Origin: Clostridiales bacterium
Lineage (GTDB): Bacteria > Bacillota > Clostridia > Oscillospirales > Oscillospiraceae
Direction: 5' to 3'
Assembly (NCBI GenBank): GCA_022768185.1
Contig: JALEMS010000061.1
Coordinates: 1 to 63,644, forward strand
Length of the DNA stretch: 63,644 nt
Part shown: piece after piece, positions 1 through 6,486 of the stretch
Numbering within the stretch: the first letter of the stretch is position 1
Layout: each line of letters opens with the position of its first letter
Translations under genes and position numbers: made by a program
The notes under the pieces: generated by a model
Seen by the model: the letters and a program-made list of their open reading frames with translations, nothing else
Databases searched by the model: none
Told to the model about the DNA's origin: nothing

Positions 1-44
1 AAATCGCAGACAAACTAAAGGAACTCGACATATATTTTGACTAA
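1..44 (+). CDS. 3' end of an unidentified gene, cut by the window edge
   Basis: One frame (phase starting at base 3) is open from the window edge to a TAA at 42-44 and ends in IADKLKELDIYFD. The helical, charged tail followed by a non-coding stretch and a strong terminator-like hairpin fits a gene end. Too little is visible to name a family. It may belong to the same mobile or accessory segment as the recombinase stub further right. Confidence 0.4.
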   Translation, partial: IADKLKELDIYFD

Positions 45-138
45 AAGTAAACCTATGGGTTGAAATTCACTGTTTGAACCCACGGACATCAATTTGAACC
101 CATCTGCCTATTTTCTATCAATATATGATTTCTAATCC

Positions 139-176
139 AAATAAAATGCCACGACTTTCGTCGTGGCATTTTATTT
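139..176. terminator. Perfect 17-bp hairpin, probable bidirectional terminator
   Basis: Arms at 139-155 and 160-176 are exactly complementary around a TTTC loop. The outer arms are A/T-rich (AAATAAAA and TTTTATTT), so each strand ends in a T-rich tract. It lies about 95 bases downstream of the gene end at 44. Confidence 0.75.
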
Positions 177-384
177 GGGCTTCGGCCCGGCGGTGCGGGC
201 CTCGCACCATTTAATCATTTAGCGGCGGAAATGAATTCCGCCTATGACAATTCTCCGCTCCGCTTCGAATTGCCGCGCCACGGGGCGCGGCCGCCAGAAG
301 GCGGCATCTATCGTGTTCTGATCTGATATCATGCGAAGATACGAACTTTTTTCATGGTTCGGAATGTCTTTGCATTAACCATTA
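177..384. other. Non-coding stretch with several small hairpins
   Basis: No convincing gene was seen. The stretch holds short inverted repeats: GGCGGA/TCCGCC near 224-242 and GCCGCC/GGCGGC near 290-305. An imperfect longer pairing joins about 331-346 with 357-374. Its composition is unlike the GC-rich genes further right. It may be a remnant of an element end; no RNA family was recognised. Confidence 0.35.
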
Positions 385-425
385 ACATAGAGGACCGCTG
401 AAAAGCGGCCCTCTGTGTTTTTATA
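385..425 (+). terminator. Hairpin plus T-run
   Basis: An arm beginning ACATAGAGG at about 385 pairs with CCTCTGTGT ending near 418, with inner GCT/AGC pairing around GAAA. A T-run follows. This is a typical rho-independent terminator reading rightward, although no gene is visible immediately upstream. Confidence 0.6.
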
Positions 426-554
426 TCGTTCGCTTTTCATAGGTTGGTTACTTGGCATGCTCCGGCACGGTAATGCGCCGCCCGTGGTCTCCGAGCGTTT
501 CCTCGTGAAGATCCATGTGGTTACAGATGCGCCCGTGACTTTCCTTGCAAAATG

Positions 555-586
555 AAAAGGGGCTACCGGTTTCCCGATAGCCCCTT
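555..586 (-). terminator. Terminator of the leftward small-protein operon
   Basis: Arms AAGGGGCTA (557-565) and TAGCCCCTT (578-586) pair. On the minus strand the stem is followed by TTTTCATTTT. It lies about 30 bases beyond the stop of the 29-residue membrane peptide. Confidence 0.65.
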
Positions 587-614
587 GGCAGCTACGCGCA
601 CCCTTGTGAGAGCC

Positions 615-704
615 TTATAGAATTTTCGGAATGATATAGGCCAGAGCCAACAGCCCAACGATTATCCAGAACACGACTCCGACACACCAGAGAAAGAATT
701 TCAT
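615..704 (-). CDS. 29-residue single-span membrane peptide
   Basis: Reading leftward from ATG at 704-702 gives MKFFLWCVGVV... ending ...AYIIPKIL and a TAA at 615-617, 29 residues in all. Almost the whole peptide is one hydrophobic segment (about residues 3-25) with a lysine near each end, so it should span the membrane once. A strong GGAGGTGA lies about 11 bases upstream, inside the end of the preceding lipoprotein gene. The two genes overlap as ATGA, so translation is probably coupled. A terminator follows. No family was recognised. The ribosome site, overlap and terminator make it a likely real gene despite its size. Confidence 0.65.
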   Translation of the reverse strand: MKFFLWCVGVVFWIIVGLLALAYIIPKIL

Positions 705-889
705 TCCTGACGGTTCACCTCCATCGTGATGATATCTGTTTTAACAAGATCGTCTTCATAAAAGACCTGTTCAGTAATAGGATCGGAGGTTTCCTCATTT
801 TCCTGACTTCCCGTCTCAGAAGAAGACCCACAAGAGGGAAGTAAGAGAAGCGCTGCAAGAGCCAAAATAAAGGTTCCTATCTTTTTCAT
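701..889 (-). CDS. Small lipoprotein (62 residues)
   Basis: From ATG at 889 the protein begins MKKIGTFILALAALLLLPSCGSS: a lysine-rich start, a hydrophobic core and a lipobox (LPSC) at about residue 20. About 40 acidic, polar residues follow. It is predicted to be lipid-anchored by the Lgt/Lsp pathway. A GGAAGGCGGG stretch about 10 bases upstream can act as ribosome site. The reading frame stays open upstream into the HTH gene, so it could also be read as the tail of a fused product, but an internal signal peptide makes a separate start more sensible. It overlaps the next small gene by four bases. Confidence 0.6.
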   Translation of the reverse strand: MKKIGTFILALAALLLLPSCGSSSETGSQENEETSDPITEQVFYEDDLVKTDIITMEVNRQE

Positions 890-1096
890 ACTTAACCCGC
901 CTTCCGGCACTCGGCTGTCACGGGGAACAACCACGATCTTGCAGTCCATCAGACGGAGCATTTCGTTCAGCCTGGTAACGCTGACATTCTTCTGCCTGAA
1001 CCGCTCACTCAGGACATTGGACTTGATACCAGGCCGGTCACAGGGAACCGCAGGACGGATTTCACGGATTTTCATAACCTCTTTCAGGGCTTCCAT
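701..1096 (-). CDS. Small HTH-type protein, read in frame into the lipoprotein
   Basis: The first roughly 65-80 residues (MEALKEVMKIREIRPA..., with SNVLSERFRQ and MLRLMDCKIVVVPRD) resemble the short Xre-like DNA-binding proteins that are common on mobile elements of gut Clostridia. ATG at 1096 was chosen because AGGA sits about 6 bases upstream; an ATG at 1111 is also possible. There is no stop at the expected end (after PEGG). The frame continues through LS into MKKIG... of the lipoprotein and stops at 701. Removing one T from GGGTTAAGT would restore a TAA there, so a one-base change could have fused two genes. The family call is from memory of similar sequences. Confidence 0.5.
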   Translation of the reverse strand: MEALKEVMKIREIRPAVPCDRPGIKSNVLSERFRQKNVSVTRLNEMLRLMDCKIVVVPRDSRVPEGGLSMKKIGTFILALAALLLLPSCGSSSETGSQENEETSDPITEQVFYEDDLVKTDIITMEVNRQE

Positions 1097-1128
1097 AGCG
1101 ATCCTGTTCATTCCGCCTTGATGATATG

Positions 1129-1157
1129 AGCATAGCAAGAAATATCTGAGTTATCAA
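1129..1157 (-). promoter_or_regulatory. Promoter for the HTH/lipoprotein/peptide operon
   Basis: On the minus strand TTGATA (1157-1152) and TATGCT (1134-1129) are separated by 17 bases. The start point would fall near 1122, just upstream of the HTH start codon. Confidence 0.5.
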
Positions 1158-1284
1158 GATATCTCTGAGTGAAAAATGGCTTATTGTTTTTGCGGTATTT
1201 TCGGCACGCACCCCGCCCTCGCTGCCGGTGCGATATCCCCCGCCGCCCGATTGCCAGATCAGGCCAGCCCCGGCAGCTATCTGG

Positions 1285-1452
1285 CTCACCAAATCCAAAG
1301 AGAGGAACATTGAGGACGAGAAATTTAGGCGGCATATCTTTGACCTCATGGTAAATTCCGTGACAGTATGGGACGGGCCGGACGACGATTGTATCACCAC
1401 CGCACAGAACCACACTTCCTGCAAAACCAAGACGGAAGACTCGAACTTGTGA
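1285..1452 (+). pseudogene. C-terminal stub of a serine site-specific recombinase
   Basis: An open frame from about 1285 to TGA at 1450-1452 reads IWLTKSKERNIED, then FRRHIFDLMVNSVTVWD, then ITTAQNHTS and KTKTED. This matches the usual C-terminal end of large serine recombinases of gut Firmicutes (helix ...DLMVNSV.VWD followed by an ITTxYNLT-like strand). The catalytic serine domain, zinc ribbon and coiled coil are absent. Upstream sequence in the frame is unrelated proline-rich translation. It is best read as the decayed end of an integrated element. Identification is from motif memory. Confidence 0.6.
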
Positions 1453-1614
1453 CCCAATTTGAGCGCGACGCAGGCGCGTTGTCGCGGCGCATGGCCCTGC
1501 GCCTTTGGAGGGCGATCGGCATGCGATGGAAATGCGTTCGGCGGGACGGCCGTACGCAGGGGCGCGTTGCATGCGGAAGCGAAAAACAGCCGGCAGGGCG
1601 CGCTTCCCCGCTGC
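1453..1614. other. GC-rich spacer between element debris and the TetR gene
   Basis: No supported gene or RNA was seen here. Composition changes from mixed to strongly GC-rich just after the recombinase stub, so the boundary of the accessory segment probably lies near 1450-1480. I could not see a clear attachment-site duplication. Confidence 0.35.
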
Positions 1615-1643
1615 TTGACAGAGGCGCCGAAGCGCCGTATAAT
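1615..1643 (+). promoter_or_regulatory. Consensus promoter of the TetR gene
   Basis: TTGACA (1615-1620) and TATAAT (1638-1643) are separated by exactly 17 bases. The spacer itself contains GGCGC/GCGCC arms around CGAA. Confidence 0.8.
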
Positions 1644-1646
1644 GCC

Positions 1647-1666
1647 CGGTAAACGGACGTTCACCG
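1647..1666. promoter_or_regulatory. Operator-like palindrome at the TetR start point
   Basis: GGTAAACG and CGTTCACC form an inverted repeat with one mismatch and a two-base centre, flanked by C and G that also pair. It lies 4 bases after the -10 box, over the expected transcription start. This position and symmetry suit autorepression by the adjacent TetR protein. Binding is inferred, not shown. Confidence 0.5.
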
Positions 1667-1682
1667 AACGGAGGGCGAAACG

Positions 1683-2288
1683 ATGAGCGACACAAAGGAA
1701 AGCATTCTGCTGGCGGCGCTTCGGCTGTTTGCGGCCGACGGGTATGAGGCCGTGCCGGTGAGCGCCATTGCCGGCGAGCTGGGAATCACGAAGGGCGCGC
1801 TGTACCGGCACTATACCGGAAAGCGGGACATCTTCGAGCACATTCTTACGCGCATGGAGCAGCGCGACGCCGAGCAGGCGCGGGCGTTCTCCCTGCCGGA
1901 GGGGCCGCCCGGCGAGATGGAGGAGGCCTACCGTCAGGCGTCCGTCGGGCAGCTGATTGCTTACAGCCGGGCGCAGTTTCGCTATTGGACACAGGATGCG
2001 TTTGCCGCGCCCTTCCGCAGACTGCTGACGCTGGAGCAGTACCGCAGTGCGGAGATGGGACGGCTGTATCAGCAGTATCTCGCGGCCGGGCCGCTCGGGT
2101 ATGTGACGGAGCTGCTGGGGAGCCTCGGCTTTGACCGGCCTGCAGAGCGGGCTGCGGCGCTGTATGCGCCGATGTTTCTGCTGTACAGTGTGTACGACGG
2201 CGCGGCGGACAAAGCCGCCGTGACCGTCCTGCTGGACGCCTGCCTGGAGACCGTCCGGCGCGCGCTGACGGAAGGCGGCGCGGCCTGA
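1683..2288 (+). CDS. TetR/AcrR-family transcriptional regulator
   Basis: A 201-residue protein with an N-terminal TetR helix-turn-helix (about residues 7-50): ILLAALRLFAADGYE, then ISAIAGELGITKGALYRHY-type recognition helix and a K-RDIFEHI tail. The rest is a helical ligand-binding and dimerisation domain typical of the family length. GGAGGGCGAAACG precedes the ATG. It has its own consensus promoter with an overlapping palindrome, so autoregulation is likely. It is convergent with the FGGY-kinase-like gene and no efflux pump is adjacent, so the ligand and targets are unknown. Confidence 0.9.
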   Translation: MSDTKESILLAALRLFAADGYEAVPVSAIAGELGITKGALYRHYTGKRDIFEHILTRMEQRDAEQARAFSLPEGPPGEMEEAYRQASVGQLIAYSRAQFRYWTQDAFAAPFRRLLTLEQYRSAEMGRLYQQYLAAGPLGYVTELLGSLGFDRPAERAAALYAPMFLLYSVYDGAADKAAVTVLLDACLETVRRALTEGGAA

Positions 2289-2322
2289 CGGCGGAGCCGA
2301 AAAAACCGAAAAACAAAAGGAG

Positions 2323-2345
2323 GGCCGCCCATAGCCTGGGCGGCC
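2323..2345. terminator. Hairpin between convergent genes
   Basis: GGCCGCCCA (2323-2331) pairs with TGGGCGGCC (2337-2345) around TAGCC. TTTG follows on the plus strand and CTCCTTTTGTTTTT on the minus strand. It can end both the TetR transcript and the leftward kinase transcript. Confidence 0.65.
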
Positions 2346-2489
2346 TTTGTGATCTGTCGTCGGCCCGTTGCTCAAAAGCGCGTTCATTCAGCGCCGGGAA
2401 AGCCGGAAATTCTGCCAACGTCTATGGAATGTCCGCGCGATTTTCTGCAGGTCATGACCCGCGGATTTTTCGTCAGGCGGCGGTGTTGT

Positions 2490-3941
2490 TTACAGGTACA
2501 TATAGTTGGACAGGTCGCGCTGGACGATCTTGTGCGTCATGTTGTACAGCTCCCGGAAGGCGTCGAGATACGGGCGGTAACGGGCGTGCCGCTCCAGATC
2601 GGGCCAGAAGACATCACCGCCGCCGCCCCATTGTGCGACCTGCTCGCCGAAGCCTGCAGCGGCGGCGGCCAGCCGCGCCGCACCGAAGGCCGGGCCTGCG
2701 TCCCGGCAGACGTCCACGCGCGCGACGCAGATATCCGAGAGCAGCTGGCACAGCGCGGTGTTTCCCGCGCCGTTTCCGGCCACGGTGATGTGGTGGACAG
2801 CGCAGTCGCCCTTCAGCTGCAGCAGATACTGTGCAACGGCGTAGCAGATGCCCTCCATGGCGGCACGGTAAAGATGTACATGCGTATGATGGAGCTTCAG
2901 GCCAAAGACCAGCCCGCTGGCCTGCCGGTCGAAAAACGGCGCGCCTGCGCCCCGGAGATACGGCAGCACGATCAGCCCGTTGCAGCCGGGCGGCAGCTCC
3001 CGGCCCGCCTCGGCCAGATCGGCCAGGTTATCTGTATCCAGCTGGGTGGTCAGCGCTCCGGCATCGCACACGTGCGTGTCGTACAGCCAATGCTCCTGCG
3101 TCAGCGCCGGCAGCGCCTGCTCGGGGCGCGGCTCCGGCGTGCGATGCGTCAGGCGGAGCATGCGCACCGAGGCGTCCAGCTTCAGCAGCAGACGACCGGG
3201 GCGCAGGCCTGCCGCCGCCGCAACAGCACCGGCAGAGCAGACGCCGGCGGCGACGGGCGTGCCCTCGCGCAGCCCCGTCTCGGCGGCGGCCTGCGCCGTG
3301 ATCCGGCCGGCCGGCTCGCTTGACCAGGCGCAGCGGGGCAGCTGCGTCGGCCGGCACAGGCCGGAGAGTTCCGTCTCGCTCCACGTTCCGGTCTGCAGAT
3401 CGTACAGCGGCGCGCAGCGCCCGCCGGTGTGCCGGTCGATGACTGCCTCGCCGGTGAGGCGCAGCGTCAAAAATGCGCCTGCCGTCACGAACTGTGCAGC
3501 CTGCGCAAAAAGCTCCGTCTCGCTGGAAGACAGCAGGTACAGCAGCCCGTCCGGTATCCGCCCGTCCGGATCCGGCAGGGTGTCCTGCTGCAGGCCGCGC
3601 CCGGTACGCTCGGCGGCGGTCTGTGCGGCGAACCGGCTCAGCAGCGCGCGGCGCAAGGGCCGGCCCTGCGGATTCAGAGCCACCAGTGAAGGGTCGGTCG
3701 CCGAGCAGCCGACGGCGGCCACCTCCTCCGGCGCAGCGCCTGCCTGCTGCAGCAGCATGCGGGAAACAGCGCACAAGCCGCCCCACCAGGCACGATCGGC
3801 GTCGAGTTCCGCCAGATCGGGCGGCACCGAGACCGCCACATGCGGCACCGAACAGGCTGCGGCGCAGCGGCCTTTTTCGTCAAGCAAAACGCCTCTGCAG
3901 GCGCCGATGTCTGCGTCCACTCCCATGAAATATCTGCTCAC
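2490..3941 (-). CDS. FGGY-family carbohydrate kinase homologue, catalytic Asp apparently missing
   Basis: A 483-residue protein from GTG at 3941, chosen because AGGAGGAG lies 7-8 bases upstream; an ATG at 3926 is the alternative. The fold is recognisable: an N-terminal ATPase-like motif (MGVDADIGACRGVLLDEKG), a middle LYDLQTGTWSE segment, and in the C-terminal domain HLYRAAMEGICYAVAQ and ITVAGNGAGNTALCQLL. Known members phosphorylate sugars or polyols such as xylulose, gluconate or glycerol. The usual AGGxD segment carrying the catalytic aspartate reads PVAAGVCSAGAVAAAAG here, and the usual Thr of the first motif is also changed. It may therefore be a pseudokinase or use an unusual substrate. 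It stands alone on its strand with its own promoter. Confidence 0.75.
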   Translation of the reverse strand: MSRYFMGVDADIGACRGVLLDEKGRCAAACSVPHVAVSVPPDLAELDADRAWWGGLCAVSRMLLQQAGAAPEEVAAVGCSATDPSLVALNPQGRPLRRALLSRFAAQTAAERTGRGLQQDTLPDPDGRIPDGLLYLLSSSETELFAQAAQFVTAGAFLTLRLTGEAVIDRHTGGRCAPLYDLQTGTWSETELSGLCRPTQLPRCAWSSEPAGRITAQAAAETGLREGTPVAAGVCSAGAVAAAAGLRPGRLLLKLDASVRMLRLTHRTPEPRPEQALPALTQEHWLYDTHVCDAGALTTQLDTDNLADLAEAGRELPPGCNGLIVLPYLRGAGAPFFDRQASGLVFGLKLHHTHVHLYRAAMEGICYAVAQYLLQLKGDCAVHHITVAGNGAGNTALCQLLSDICVARVDVCRDAGPAFGAARLAAAAAGFGEQVAQWGGGGDVFWPDLERHARYRPYLDAFRELYNMTHKIVQRDLSNYMYL

Positions 3942-3989
3942 AGCGCTCTCCTCCTGCAGCACGGTCCGGAAGACATACTTTTTATAAAT

Positions 3990-4018
3990 ATCATATCGTT
4001 TGCGCCAAACGATGTCAA
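3990..4018 (-). promoter_or_regulatory. Promoter of the FGGY-like gene with embedded operator
   Basis: Minus-strand TTGACA (4018-4013) and TATGAT (3995-3990) are 17 bases apart. The spacer is almost entirely a perfect palindrome, ATCGTTTG-CGC-CAAACGAT, at 3995-4013. A dimeric repressor bound there would block RNA polymerase completely. Sugar genes are often controlled this way by LacI or GntR-type proteins; the regulator is not identified here. Confidence 0.75.
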
Positions 4019-4088
4019 GCAGGAAATCGGCTGTTCGGCGGTCCCCGGAAAAAACCTGATGCAGCGTGGCCGCGGCGCGGCAAATCAC

Positions 4089-4117
4089 TTGCATTCTGCC
4101 GCGGGATTGGGTATGAT
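4089..4117 (+). promoter_or_regulatory. Promoter of the DUF362 gene
   Basis: TTGCAT (4089-4094) and TATGAT (4112-4117) are 17 bases apart. They lie about 87 bases before the DUF362 start codon, divergent from the FGGY-like promoter. Confidence 0.55.
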
Positions 4118-4204
4118 AGGAGCACAATGAAATCGCCCCGCGCCCTCGCCTGCTGCAGGGGCAGCGCGTGCGCGCGGACAGTCATCCGGTGAAAGGAGCG
4201 CATC

Positions 4205-5074
4205 ATGAATCTTCCAAAGGTATATTTCACCCGGGAAATTTCCCCCGAGGCCGTTCTGCGTATGTATGAGGTGCTGGGGAAAAAGCTGCAGAAGCGCGTG
4301 GCAGTCAAGGTGCATTCCGGCGAGCCGGGCAACCAGAACTTCCTGCGCCCGGAGTTTTTCAAGCCGGTGATCGACGCGGTGCGCGGCACGGTCGTCGAGT
4401 GCAACACCGCCTATGAGGGCGAGCGCAACACCACGGACGCCCATAAGCAGACGCTGCGCAAGCACGGCTGGTCGCAGCTGTATTCCGTCGACCTGATGGA
4501 CGAGCAGGACCAGGCGGCCATTCTCATCCCGCACGGCAAGCACCTGAAGGTCAACTACGTCGGCGCGCATTTCATGTATTATGATTCGCTGCTTGTGCTC
4601 TCACACTTCAAGGGCCATCCGATGGGCGGCTTCGGCGGCGCGCTGAAGAACCTTTCCATCGGCATCGCCTCGGCCTACGGCAAGGCGTACATCCACGGCG
4701 CGGGCGACCCGCGTAAGATCTGGACAGCCGATCACGACAGCTTCCTGGAGTCCATGGCGGACGCGGCCAGCTCCGTGATGACGCAGATCCGCGGCAACGC
4801 CGCCTTTGTCAACGTCATGTGCAACATGTCTGTCGACTGCGACTGCTGCGCCGTGGCGGAGGATCCGAAGATCGCTGACATCGGCATCCTCTCGTCCACC
4901 GACCCGGTGGCGATTGATCAGGCATGCGTGGATCTGGTGTACGCCTCGGACGATCCCGGCAAGGCCGATCTCATCGAGCGCATCGAATCGCGCAACGGCA
5001 CGCTGATCCTGCAGGCTGCCGAGCAGCTCGGCATCGGAAGCCGCGCCTACGAACTGGTGAACGTCGACCGCTGA
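4205..5074 (+). CDS. DUF362 domain protein
   Basis: A 289-residue protein that matches the DUF362 family over its length: an N-terminal VAVKVHSGEPGN strand, a central LLVLSHFKGHPMGGFGGALKNLSIG segment, a cysteine group CDCCAVAEDPKIADIG, and a C-terminal SSTDPVAIDQACVDLVY. DUF362 proteins are often fused to or partnered with ferredoxin-like domains. Here there is no classic 4Fe-4S ferredoxin tail, only the CDCC cluster. AAAGGAGCGCATC precedes the ATG. A small gap leads to the SLH/SGNH lipoprotein gene on the same strand. The biochemical function is unknown. Confidence 0.85.
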   Translation: MNLPKVYFTREISPEAVLRMYEVLGKKLQKRVAVKVHSGEPGNQNFLRPEFFKPVIDAVRGTVVECNTAYEGERNTTDAHKQTLRKHGWSQLYSVDLMDEQDQAAILIPHGKHLKVNYVGAHFMYYDSLLVLSHFKGHPMGGFGGALKNLSIGIASAYGKAYIHGAGDPRKIWTADHDSFLESMADAASSVMTQIRGNAAFVNVMCNMSVDCDCCAVAEDPKIADIGILSSTDPVAIDQACVDLVYASDDPGKADLIERIESRNGTLILQAAEQLGIGSRAYELVNVDR

Positions 5075-5147
5075 ATCCGGCGCGGGGGAGCCTGCGCCAT
5101 GCAAATGAGAGAAAGATCGGTGCGGATCACCGCGCCCGGTGAGACCT

Positions 5148-6431
5148 ATGAAACGTTTTCTGACCGGCCTGCTGGCCGCGGCCTGCCTGCTGACGGGCTG
5201 CGCGGCAGCCCAAGACACTTTTTCCGACATCCCGGAGGATGCCGCGTATCTGACGGATGTGCAGTATGCCTGCCAGGCCGGCGCGATGGAGCCGGAGTCC
5301 CGGCACAGCTTCGACCCGGACGCCATGCTCACCGCCGGGGACGCCGCACGGCTGCTGACCGCAGTGTACGACGCGCAGAGCGCGTCCGGCGAGCCGGCTG
5401 CTGACGGCCGGGACAAGGAGCAGGAGAACGAGGAGGACTGCCTTGCCCGCGCTGCGCAGCTTGGTCTGCTGCTGGCGGCCGACCCTGCGCAGCCGGTGAC
5501 CCGTGCGGAGCTGGCCGCGGGGCTGGTGCGCGCGCTGCCGGAGACGGCTCTGACGCAGATCGGAACGGTGGAGGACGGCGCGATCGCCGACGTGGGCATG
5601 GGCGAGCCGCGTGCCGCCGGCATCTATCAGCTGGCCCGCGCCGGTATTCTGCTGCCAACCGATGACAACGGCAATTTCGGGCCGGACGATCCGCTCACCC
5701 GCGCCGAGGCGGCCGGCGTCGCCGCCCGCGCGCTCGACCCGGCCCGCCGCGCCGTGCAGCAGCTGCTTGCGCCGGACACCTGGCCGGACCTGACGGAGCA
5801 GCCGCGCGCGGACGATGCGTTTTTTGAGCATGCCGCCATCCTCGGCAACTCTCTGGTGGACGGGCTGCACCTGTTCTCCGGGCTGAAAACGCTGCACTAT
5901 TTTGCCGGGACGGGCGTGTCTGTCATCTCTGCGACGATGACGCGCAATGTCACCCTGGCGGACGGCAGCCAGGTCACGCAGGTCGATTCGCTTCTGCGCG
6001 GCAGCTATGACAAGGTGTACATCGAGCTGGGCATCAACGAGATCGGGCTGGAGCAGTCGTATTTCATCCAGCTTTACGGCGGTATCATCGACCGCGTTCA
6101 GACTGCCATGCCGGGCACGACGATCTATGTCATGTCGCTTCTGCCGGTGACGGCAGCCAAGTCCGCCGAGGGCACCTTCACCATGGAGCGCGTCAACGCC
6201 TACAATCAGGCGCTGTATCAGCTGGCGGCGGAGAAGGACTGCTATTACCTTGACGTGTGCACCCCGCTGCAGGGCGAGGACGGCTATCTGCCGGCGGCTC
6301 TGGCCAGCGACGGCGTGCACCTGACGCCGGACGGCTACCGCCTCTGGGAGGAGGTCATCCGCACGCACTACGCCTGGAACGGCGTGACGTTCTTCGCCGA
6401 TGCGGCGCAAGCAGGCGATCTCGAGAAATGA
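5148..6431 (+). CDS. SLH-repeat lipoprotein with SGNH/GDSL hydrolase domain
   Basis: About 427 residues from ATG at 5148; a GTG at 5139 would add three residues. MKRFLTGLLAAACLLTGC is a lipoprotein signal with lipobox LTGC. Residues about 25-210 contain degenerate S-layer-homology repeats (TFSDIPEDAAYL, GNFGPDDPLTRAEAAGV), which bind secondary cell-wall polymers. The C-terminal part is an SGNH/GDSL-type hydrolase: block I ILGNSLVDGL, block III ELGINEIG, block V SDGVHLTPDGYR with the Asp-His pair. Such domains remove or transfer acyl groups on glycans. The combination suggests a surface-anchored esterase acting on cell-wall carbohydrate; the substrate is inferred. Confidence 0.8.
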   Translation: MKRFLTGLLAAACLLTGCAAAQDTFSDIPEDAAYLTDVQYACQAGAMEPESRHSFDPDAMLTAGDAARLLTAVYDAQSASGEPAADGRDKEQENEEDCLARAAQLGLLLAADPAQPVTRAELAAGLVRALPETALTQIGTVEDGAIADVGMGEPRAAGIYQLARAGILLPTDDNGNFGPDDPLTRAEAAGVAARALDPARRAVQQLLAPDTWPDLTEQPRADDAFFEHAAILGNSLVDGLHLFSGLKTLHYFAGTGVSVISATMTRNVTLADGSQVTQVDSLLRGSYDKVYIELGINEIGLEQSYFIQLYGGIIDRVQTAMPGTTIYVMSLLPVTAAKSAEGTFTMERVNAYNQALYQLAAEKDCYYLDVCTPLQGEDGYLPAALASDGVHLTPDGYRLWEEVIRTHYAWNGVTFFADAAQAGDLEK

Positions 6432-6448
6432 AGCAGGAGGAAACAGGC

Positions 6449-6486
6449 CCCCGGGGCGGTGCGATGCAACCGCTCCGGGGTCTTTT
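6449..6486 (+). terminator. Terminator after the SGNH lipoprotein gene
   Basis: CCCCGGGGCGGT (6449-6460) pairs with ACCGCTCCGGGG (6469-6480) with one wobble, followed by TCTTTTT. It overlaps the stop codon of the convergent glucan-synthase gene. Confidence 0.8.

Noticed and set aside
1368-1686. Small plus-strand frames upstream of the TetR gene
   Set aside because: They run through the promoter and operator region, have no ribosome site and read as arginine-rich noise.
3942-4127. N-terminal extension of the FGGY-like protein
   Set aside because: It would read through the gene's own promoter; the GTG with AGGAGGAG gives normal family length.
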